Of a stretch of DNA of 64,000 bases, positions 57,593-64,000 are shown in pieces (the first letter of the stretch is position 1; every line of letters starts with the position of its first letter). The stretch is from Cryptomeria japonica (Eukaryota; Streptophyta; Pinopsida; Cupressales; Cupressaceae). The stretch lies in the NCBI RefSeq assembly GCF_030272615.1, contig NC_081414.1, forward strand, positions 765,746,483-765,810,482, in the 5' to 3' direction. A program made the position numbers and the translations under genes. Under the pieces are notes generated by a model. That model was not told the origin of the DNA, did not search any database, and saw only the letters and a program-made list of their open reading frames with translations.

Positions 57593-58357
57593 TGTTTATG
57601 GTGAAAATGGATAACAATGATAACAATATTGAAAGGCTAAATGAATTCAACCACTAAACCCTAGCCTAACAATGAACAAAGATCCACCATAACATATGAA
57701 GATAACCTAAGACAATGCAAATAACTCAAAATCACAAAGATTATACCATCACATGTCCACTAGGGTTTTGATCTCCATTCTTCCTATCTCCATTGATCTT
57801 GTTTGATATGCTTGCTCTCAGATTTTTGTATGCACAAGAGCTCAACAAAGAACGGAATGTGGTTGCAAGTAGAATTGTAGTGTAGTCAATTGATCAAGTA
57901 GTTAGGGTTTGACAATGAAGAAAGCATCTCCTTAAATAGAAGACACAATAGAAAATGGAGGGTTAAGATTGAGAGGTGTAAAAAGAGAGGTCGGCTAGGA
58001 TTAAAGGGTAGGTATAAGAAATACCAAAATAATGAAAGAGGTAGGTAGTGTAGGAATTAAGAGATGAATGACATGTGTCATGTGTAGAAAAAGATAATGA
58101 ATTAATTAAATAAATAAAGATTTATTTAATTAATAGAAGAAGTAGGACAATTAAATAAATAAAATATTTATTTAATTTAGGAAAGGGATAATTTAAATAA
58201 ATAAATGTATTTATTTAAATGAGAAATAAGGCTAGAAGAGGATAAATGAATTAATTAAATAAATAAGGATTTATTTAATTAATAGAAGAATTAGGATTAG
58301 ATAATTAAATAAATAAAATATTTATTTAATTAGACATGACAATTTTAGGTGTCTACA
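57593..58357 (-). repeat. 3' LTR of minus-strand Ty3/gypsy element
   Basis: On the minus strand a polypurine tract (58374-58358) is followed at once by TGTAGACACC, the LTR start at 58357. The other end is placed at 57593 (TGTTTATGG on the plus strand), exactly where hAT homology stops, giving TGT...ACA ends and a length of 765 bp. The second LTR is outside the window, so the inner border and target duplication (expected CCTAC at 57588-57592) are unconfirmed. Its U3 carries five AT-only hairpins (58085-58335). Confidence 0.75.
58085..58335. repeat. Five AT-only hairpins in the gypsy LTR U3
   Basis: Palindromes such as ATTAATTAAATAAATAAAG + ATTTATTTAATTAAT occur at about 58093, 58150, 58191, 58248 and 58297. 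The first two and last two form a ~155-bp direct repeat that also shares TAGAAGAA. Confidence 0.88.
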
Positions 58358-58374
58358 TTTTGCCCCTCTTTGAG
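58358..58374 (-). promoter_or_regulatory. Polypurine tract of gypsy element
   Basis: The minus strand reads CTCAAAGAGGGGCAAAA directly before the TGTAGACA LTR start. This primes plus-strand DNA synthesis and fixes the element's orientation as minus. Confidence 0.88.
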
Positions 58375-58602
58375 ACAATGCAGCTTGTCGCGTTGTTTCA
58401 AAGAAGATAAGATGAACTGATACAGAGTTGCCCCAGAATAAGGAATTATATGCCCCCTCGAGAGATTGGATGAAAATGTCTGAAAAGATTGCAGACAATC
58501 TCTCGATAAGAAAGATGGGATAGAATGGGTTGAGCGAATAGAGTGACAGAGTCACGGGATGAAGAATACTGACTCGGGAAAATGCAGGCGAGGGGTAGGG
58601 TA

Positions 58603-58612
58603 GGCTATAAGA
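58603..58612 (+). promoter_or_regulatory. TATA-like box upstream of PMD gene
   Basis: GCTATAAGATAGG lies about 95 bases before the ATG at 58704, on the plus strand, opposite to the element's own transcription. This is a candidate core promoter only. Confidence 0.4.
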
Positions 58613-58703
58613 TAGGCCACGGGCAAAAGACATCCTCATTGTCATCCACACCCTTAGAAGATCACAGTGCAGAGCGAGAAAAGAGCAGCAGCAGTCAGTA
58701 GCG

Positions 58704-58769
58704 ATGGCATTCATTCATAGATTTGATTGTGTCCGCCGATTCCAGCGACCAGCCGATGCAGGAGAGCCG
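58704..58769 (+). CDS. Plant mobile domain protein, exon 1
   Basis: The ATG at 58704 opens 22 codons (MAFIHRFDCVRRFQRPADAG and two more) that end exactly before a consensus donor, G/GTAAGT at 58770. The phase is 0 and matches the acceptor CTGCAG at 59590-59595. A short basic first exon with FxR residues fits plant PMD proteins. No upstream ATG in frame was seen nearby. Confidence 0.65.
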
Positions 58770-58887
58770 GTAAGTACCCGAAAACCTCCTCGTACTTTCA
58801 CGCATTTTGAGTTTTGTCATAAATGCATGTTTAGGAGCAATAAATGCGCTAGGAATAGGATAGTTTAAAAGTGCAAAAATGCGCAAC

Positions 58888-59180
58888 CGCGTCTGTGTCA
58901 GTGCCAGGTGCGTCTGTGTCCAACAGGCGCGTCTGTGTCAGATCCAGGCGCGTCTGTGCCTGGAACCGCGTTTGTGTTGAATGCGGATGCGTTTGTGAAA
59001 TGTAGCAGCGTCTGTGATTTTTAATAGCGTTTATGTCATGTAGGGACGTCTGTGTTCCCTGGTCGCGTTTGTGTCTGGCATAGGCACGTTTGTGTTCAGA
59101 AAGCGCGTCTGTGTTGCAGAGGCGCGTGTATGCAGTCTATAAGCGCGTTTATGAGTTAAAAGCGCGTGTGTGTTGAAAAA
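58888..59180. repeat. GCGTCTGTGTC minisatellite-like array
   Basis: About 14-16 copies of an 11-base core GCG(T)(C/T)TGTGT(C/T) with variants occur every 18-25 bases, separated by non-repeated spacers (CAGTGCCAGG, CAACAGGC and others). Copies degrade toward the 3' side (GCGTTTATG, GCATTTGTG). CpG-rich cores stand out against the AT-rich region. Confidence 0.85.
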
Positions 59181-59320
59181 GTGCATTTGTGTGTTTAAAT
59201 GCATGGTTTTAGTCTTTTAGGTCAAATCGGCAGTTCTGTGATGAACATACGCTGTCGATTGGATAAGCTGCTGAGAGGATACACTCAAGCAGGTCCTCTA
59301 GGAAGATTAGGATAGATTAA

Positions 59321-59560
59321 GGCACTTTGTGATGAACAGGGAGCACCAGGATAGGCAGCACTTTGTGATGAACAGGGAGTGCGAATGTGAGTGACACTTT
59401 GTGATGAACAGGGAATGTCACACACGTAGTACTTTGTGATGAACAGTGAGAACTACTAGGATAAATAGCAACACTTTGTGATGAATAGTGAGTGTCACTA
59501 GGGTAGATAGCCGTATGCATTTAGGTAGCGAGTAGCATTTTGTGATAAACAGTGAATGCC
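59321..59560. repeat. CACTTTGTGATGAACAGGGA array
   Basis: Six copies, near 59321, 59359, 59394, 59431, 59471 and 59531, of CACTTTGTGATGAACAG(G/T)GA with variants, spaced about 35-60 bases apart. A partial copy (TTCTGTGATGAACATA) lies near 59233. Spacers share AGG/TAG(G)ATAG fragments. Confidence 0.88.
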
Positions 59561-59595
59561 ACGATAACTGACATGATTGAGTTGCTTGACTGCAG

Positions 59596-61395
59596 GAGTA
59601 TTTGCCGATGTTGGAGTCACGGGAGAGATTCCCATCGACTCAGAGACTGCGACCAGAGTTGTCGATTCAGGACATGATTTCCATTGAGGAGATGGGTCTC
59701 ACACATATGCTCTATGTGCCCGAGTTTCGGGCAAACATGGGGTTGCTGACTGCGTTGGCCGAGAGATGGCACTCAGAGACATGCACGTTTCACCTGCCGA
59801 TGGGTGAGATGACAGTGACATTAGAGGATGTATATAGGATTCTACATGTTCCTATTGATGGAGAGTTGATCCCCTACGACCGTGACGGTGACAGGGAGGC
59901 ATTGAGACAGGTTTTTCAGGATCCTGAGTTGGAGATGCGAGCAGGTCATGTAGCCTGGGACACCATGACTGCCATAGGATTAGCATTGCCGGCAGTTGTT
60001 GGGGGAGTCATCAGTGGATATTTGTGTCCAGACAGGGCCACACGAGGATTGGCGGTGGGTTGGGGAGGGGCATTGGAGACGCTGATGGCAGAGCACACTA
60101 GGTATGCATGGGGGCCATGTGTCCTAGCACATTTGTATTATGAGCTGCATCAGTTTGTATACCATGGATCAGTGGGTTTGGGCTGCGGTGTGACTCTCTT
60201 GCAGGTGTGGGCCTATGAGCACCTTCCCATCACACGGCCAATTCACTTCAGAGGCAGAGGACAGGGACAGAGTTTCGTGCACCTGTATGCCATGATTACA
60301 TCCCAGCCTCGGATTGGGAGATTGGAGCACTGGAGGAGAGTTATTGATGATATTGACATGGTGATCTGGAGGCCGTATCTAGGATGCGAGGAGTGGGAGG
60401 ATGACGCAGTGGAGCTGCCCTACACCTTCCGGAGTAGGTACCTGATTGGGCGGATGCCCTATATATTAGAGAGACAGCTGGTGGACAGGGTATGCAGGCA
60501 GTTTGGGCGGATCCAGTGGATGCCACGAGGCTCGGGCATGTATGCCCGTACGGTCAGAGATCAGGTGCAGTTTGGCCCACTGCTATCATATGATCAGGCA
60601 GTGATGCAGCTAGCGGAGATGATGCCGATGCCATGGGACATGTGGCCAGAGGTAGATGATGCAGGGATGGACGCAGAGTACTCTGCGTACTGGGCAGAGC
60701 ATCCATTTCCCAGATTGACAGATCCGACAGAGCCACTAGATGGAGAGGGTGGAGGAGAGGATGATGATGGAGGAGGGGATGGAGGTAGGGGCCGGCGGAG
60801 GCGGAGGGGAGTGGTGGGAGAGAGACGGGTAGCACCTCGGAGGGAGGGAGGACAGGAGAGAGCAGCTCCAGTGGTGAGAGGACGGGGTGGACTTCCCCTA
60901 CAGGTGCCAGCAGCACAGGGTCCCAGAGAGGGACAGAGACAGGTACAACCACAGGTACCTATACAGGCACAGGGACAGGTGCAGGAAGAGGCACAGGGAC
61001 AGGCACCTGTAGAGGAGGAGCCACAGGCAGGGATGGAGAGCAGAGACTCTGAGGAGGATGAGGTGGTGAGGCTGCGGGAGATCTGCCAGGGCCAGGCAGA
61101 TGAGATTGAGGATTTGGTTCGAGAGAGGAACCACCTCAAGATCAGGGTCCGAAACACAGAGCGGGAGAGGGATCAGGCCATCCAGAGATACACAGAGGCC
61201 GAGACAGCTCTGAGGGCAGGTAGGCGGGCAGCAGAGGATGCAGGGGCAGGCTACGCATATGTTTTGCTAGCTGGAGAGGAGATCACCTACTGGAGGGATC
61301 TATACTATGCAGCCGTGCCAGCAGATCAGCGGGCTAGGAGCTTCCAGAGATCGTCGCGCACAGCGACGGCTACGGGAGGGAGTCGCAGGAGATAG
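59596..61395 (+). CDS. Plant mobile domain (PMD) protein, exon 2
   Basis: This is an open frame of 599 codons after the acceptor, with no internal stop. Residues about 50-400 form the aminotransferase-like plant mobile domain, with CTFHLPMGEMTVTLEDVYRI near 59790, VWAYEHLP near 60207 and PRIGRLEHWRRVIDD near 60307. The C-terminal part has an acidic Gly run, a basic GRGRRRRRGV nuclear-signal-like stretch, a Gln/Pro/Val-rich segment (60900-61020) and a coiled coil (DEVVRLREICQGQADEIEDL; 61053-61230). PMD proteins include Arabidopsis MAIN/MAIL1, needed for silencing and genome stability, and PMD genes carried by transposons. The exon is markedly GC-rich. It lies antisense between integrase and 3' LTR of a gypsy element. 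Confidence 0.85.
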   Translation, partial: EYLPMLESRERFPSTQRLRPELSIQDMISIEEMGLTHMLYVPEFRANMGLLTALAERWHSETCTFHLPMGEMTVTLEDVYRILHVPIDGELIPYDRDGDREALRQVFQDPELEMRAGHVAWDTMTAIGLALPAVVGGVISGYLCPDRATRGLAVGWGGALETLMAEHTRYAWGPCVLAHLYYELHQFVYHGSVGLGCGVTLLQVWAYEHLPITRPIHFRGRGQGQSFVHLYAMITSQPRIGRLEHWRRVIDDIDMVIWRPYLGCEEWEDDAVELPYTFRSRYLIGRMPYILERQLVDRVCRQFGRIQWMPRGSGMYARTVRDQVQFGPLLSYDQAVMQLAEMMPMPWDMWPEVDDAGMDAEYSAYWAEHPFPRLTDPTEPLDGEGGGEDDDGGGDGGRGRRRRRGVVGERRVAPRREGGQERAAPVVRGRGGLPLQVPAAQGPREGQRQVQPQVPIQAQGQVQEEAQGQAPVEEEPQAGMESRDSEEDEVVRLREICQGQADEIEDLVRERNHLKIRVRNTERERDQAIQRYTEAETALRAGRRAAEDAGAGYAYVLLAGEEITYWRDLYYAAVPADQRARSFQRSSRTATATGGSRRR

Positions 61396-63255
61396 GCATC
61401 CAGCGGTGGGGTCATGGGGCCTCCACCACCACCAGAGAGACAGGGGGATCCTGGGGCGGGTCCATCTACAGCTCAGACTCCGTCGAGGTGAGGCGGCTCC
61501 GAGGAAGGGAGTTCCTCATAGCTATAGTGGGCTCCCATTGTATCAGTATATGTACCATTATTGTATTGTAGACACCTGCGGGTGATTCTTTTGTAGCCAT
61601 ATGATTCTTTTGACATCATTGTATTATGACACATTTGATTATATATGAGATGATTCATTTTTGCGGCAGCTATATGCTTGTGTACCTTATGTGATGAAAT
61701 GTTCTTATGTGATACATGTTTTATGATATGGATGCTTATATGATGCAATGCAATATATTTTTGTTCTTTTATGTTGTATATGTGATGCATGATGCAAATG
61801 TGAATGTATGTAATGCAAATGAATATGATAATGCAAATGATTATTTACATAATGAAAATGTGAGATGTGCTAACATGTGTTGTATGCAGGATGTGATGCA
61901 ATTGTGATATCTATATGTATGTATGAAATGCTTATATGTGGTGATGCAGGTGTAACTATATGAAATGCAAATGTTTTTGGTGTGTCATTATACTTAGTCA
62001 TGTGATAGCAGGCTACGTGGACTCAGAAGGACGATGGAAGTCAATCAAGAAAGGGGGATGGAAGACAGAAGATATGAACATGAAAGAGCTTCTTGTGCGT
62101 TATCATCATTGAGCTTTATTATGGCAGAATAGGTTATGACAATCGAGGCATTTGTTCGGCCCAGAAAGTCATTGTACCTGTTTGCATGGAGATAAGACAG
62201 TCACAAACAAGGAATGCCCCAGTTCATACTAGACTCACAGTGTCCTCATATCCTTGGACAAGTCATAGCATTACTAAAAGACAATCCACAGACAGCAAAT
62301 GCAAATAGGTGACGATACCCCATCCTCGCCTTTCTAGTCAAAGACATCCTGGAGATAGAATCTCTAGTCAAAGACATCCTGGAAAAGCTAAAAGACATGT
62401 CACCAAAAGATAAAATCAAAAGAAAACCAAGACTCGACACCAACATCCACTGTAGTCCTCAAGTTTAGTGTCTCTTGTCACTTGTTTAAGTCTTATTCGA
62501 TTGTGGTCACAATGTTCACTTTCACAAAAAGGATCGATAGCACTGAACCATATGATGTCTGAGTCTGTTGAAAGATTCGATTTGTTGAAGCCCATTGTTG
62601 CTGCTGTGTCTGATCTGAAACTGACTGAATCCATGAAACTGATACTTTATTGCAGAGAATATGGAACTTTATTGCGGATCTGCGATGCAAATGCTGTTTT
62701 ATTGCGGATTGTGCGCGGATAGACTGAAGAAAGCTGAAAGAAACTGTACTCCTCGAAACATGTGATGTTCTCAGTTCCACACCCATTACTAGACGTAGGA
62801 ATTGGCCGTAGTCACAGATAGGATCTGATTTAGTATGGATGGAAAAGGGAGTGAAAGGGGAGGGTTATGGATGGCTAACCAATCTTAGGTAGATCAATAA
62901 CAAGCCATGATGGGAATGGGCAAGTTTATTGTGAGCGAATAAGTTGTGAGTGTGTGCAAAGTGAAAGGATGAAAGTGAATCCTGAAGGAGGGAGGAGCAA
63001 AGTCCCTACGCATGGCGCTGGGAACCCAGTTTTCACCATGGTACTTGCCCAGGGCGCCACCGAAGTGGTTTTCACCGTTGGACGAAATTATTTCTCTTTA
63101 CTTTTTTCAATTTTTCAATTTTTTTGTTGTCACAAGGCGCCTGTTTGCCAGGTTTTCACCAAGTAACGATTTGTTTTTTGTTTTTATAATTTTTTTTGTA
63201 TTTTTGAAATTTTTGATTTTTTTTTTGTATTTTTGCGTTAAGATGCTCTGAAAAG
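61396..63255. other. Non-coding region between PMD gene and integrase
   Basis: The first part is probably PMD 3' UTR. From 61740 to 61990 it is rich in ATGCAAATG/TGATGCA repeats. A 29-bp unit, CTAGTCAAAGACATCCTGGA, is duplicated at 62334 and 62362. At 63040-63175 GGTTTTCACC recurs three times among T-runs. No coding region is supported. Confidence 0.6.
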
Positions 63256-64000
63256 CTATGTGTAGAACCTGCGAAGGTGCATGCTGTTGATAGGATCCTC
63301 CAAGGGTTCACCTTCTGTAGTTGAGAGCTGATATGCCCCAGATCCATATACTGTTGTGATGATGTAAGGACCAAGCCAGTTGGGTTCAAATTTGCCCTTC
63401 TTTTCTCTATCTTGCTGATTCTTGGGGTTCTCTCTGAGGACTAAGTCACCTACCTCAAATGTGCGAGGCTTGACCTTGTGATTGTAACTGCGACTCATTC
63501 GTTGTTGGTAAGCCTTGAGATGATTAAAAGTAGTGTGTCGTCGTTCCTCCAGCAGTTCTAGTTCTTGTAAGCGAGAGACCCTGTAGTCTTCATCGTTGAT
63601 TATGTTTCTCAAGGAGACCCGTAAAGAAGGTAACTTGACCTCAATAGGCAAGATGGCTTCAGCACCGTAGACAAGTGAGTAGGGTGTAGCTCCTGTAGGT
63701 GTGCGGACACTGGTACAATAGGCCCAAAGTGCTGGATTGAGTTGGACATGCCAGTTACGGCCAGCGTCGTCGACTATCTTTTTAAGGATTTTGAGAATTG
63801 TTTTGTTAGACGCCTCAGCTTGGCCATTACCTTGGGGGTAGTATGGTGTGGAGAAACGATGAGAGATATGGAAGCGCTCACAGAGTTCACGAACATCCTG
63901 GTTCTTGAAAGGACGCCCGTTATCGGTGATAATGGAAGTAGGAATCCCGTATCGGCAAATGATGTAGTTCAGGATGAAAGTAGCGATTTGTTTCCCAGTA
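63256..64000 (-). CDS. Ty3/gypsy integrase, C-terminal part (runs off window)
   Basis: The minus strand is open from 63999 to the stop at 63256, about 247 codons with no interruption. It begins TGKQIATFILNYIICRYGIP within the catalytic core. The second catalytic Asp is in IITDNGRPF (near 63930) and the catalytic Glu in NGQAEASNKT (near 63818). ALWAYCTSVRTPTGATPY and LVYGAEAILPIEV follow, then a C-terminal domain with VGDLVLRENPKNQQ and FEPNWLGPYII. It ends in HLRRFYT. The first Asp and zinc finger are beyond the window. It is the only intact transposon enzyme fragment here, so the element is young. The PMD gene lies downstream of it on the other strand. Confidence 0.92.
   Translation of the reverse strand, partial: TGKQIATFILNYIICRYGIPTSIITDNGRPFKNQDVRELCERFHISHRFSTPYYPQGNGQAEASNKTILKILKKIVDDAGRNWHVQLNPALWAYCTSVRTPTGATPYSLVYGAEAILPIEVKLPSLRVSLRNIINDEDYRVSRLQELELLEERRHTTFNHLKAYQQRMSRSYNHKVKPRTFEVGDLVLRENPKNQQDREKKGKFEPNWLGPYIITTVYGSGAYQLSTTEGEPLEDPINSMHLRRFYT

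Larger units (their letters stand above)
58770..59595 (+). other. Intron of PMD gene with two repeat arrays
   Basis: Bounded by GTAAGT and TTGACTGCAG. It holds an array of GCGTCTGTGTC-like units (58888-59180) and one of CTTTGTGATGAACAG units (59321-59560), together most of its 826 bases. A branch-point-like CTGAC/ATGATTGAG lies shortly before the acceptor. Confidence 0.65.

Noticed and set aside
58888-59560. CRISPR-like array of repeats and spacers
   Set aside because: Cores are 11 or 20 bases, variable, with irregular spacing and no cas genes. The setting is a plant retrotransposon and the arrays lie between clear splice sites.
60341-61157. Minus-strand open frames opposite the PMD exon (up to 187 codons)
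   Set aside because: They are shadows of the GC-rich, Gly/Arg/Gln-rich plus-strand coding sequence. Their Pro/Ser/Leu-rich composition follows from it, and they lack conserved motifs.

Overview
The window looks like nuclear DNA of a seed plant with a large, repeat-filled genome, and a conifer or other gymnosperm is the best guess. That guess is inference. It rests on AT-rich sequence, the near absence of ordinary genes, nested and mostly decayed plant-type transposable elements (L1-type LINE, Ty1/copia, Ty3/gypsy, hAT), and a plant mobile domain (PMD) gene. No bacterial operon, tRNA, rRNA or CRISPR array was seen. Apart from the PMD gene and the integrase at the right edge, every recognisable coding region is broken.

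Layout. 1-8652: microsatellites, then a 2.78 kb sequence present twice in direct orientation (2455-5233 and 5899-8652), separated by a spacer that holds a GC-rich palindromic array. 8653-13480: nothing firmly identified. 13490-14330: endonuclease part of an L1-type LINE on the minus strand. 16090-18815: reverse transcriptase and RNase H of an L1-type LINE on the plus strand. 19504-22204: 5' part of a Ty1/copia element on the minus strand (LTR, PBS, gag, protease, integrase; no RT). 22490-27512: a 2.5 kb tandem duplication, each copy with a TATA-like core. 29753-31569: a solo LTR with an exact 5-bp target duplication. 32151-35790: a decayed Ty3/gypsy pol with an RNase H-like domain before the RT. 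35826-42697: a very large palindrome with 48 bp at its centre, carrying inverted copies of two unrecognised genes and a subterminal tandem array that continues to about 43466. 44009-48060: an unrecognised decayed gene with a G-patch and a coiled coil. 48960-50143 and 54661-57592: two hAT transposase copies in opposite orientation, flanking a second truncated copia element (50144-54066). 57593-64000: the 3' part of a young minus-strand Ty3/gypsy element that continues past the window edge.

The last element is the best preserved. Its integrase reads open to the window edge. Its polypurine tract and the start of its 3' LTR are clear. Between integrase and LTR, on the opposite strand, lies an apparently intact two-exon PMD gene (58704-61395) whose intron contains two different short-repeat arrays. 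The relative order of events can be read from the nesting: the hAT copies are old, copia-2 joins one hAT copy, and the young gypsy element appears to have inserted into the 3' end of the other.

Decay is not random. In copia-2 the whole gag-protease-integrase stretch stays in one reading frame and is broken only by stop codons, seven TAG and one TGA. Three TGA stops in the left-arm copy of gene A lie at tryptophan-like positions, one of which is still TGG in the other arm. This fits C-to-T loss at methylated sites in silenced repeats.
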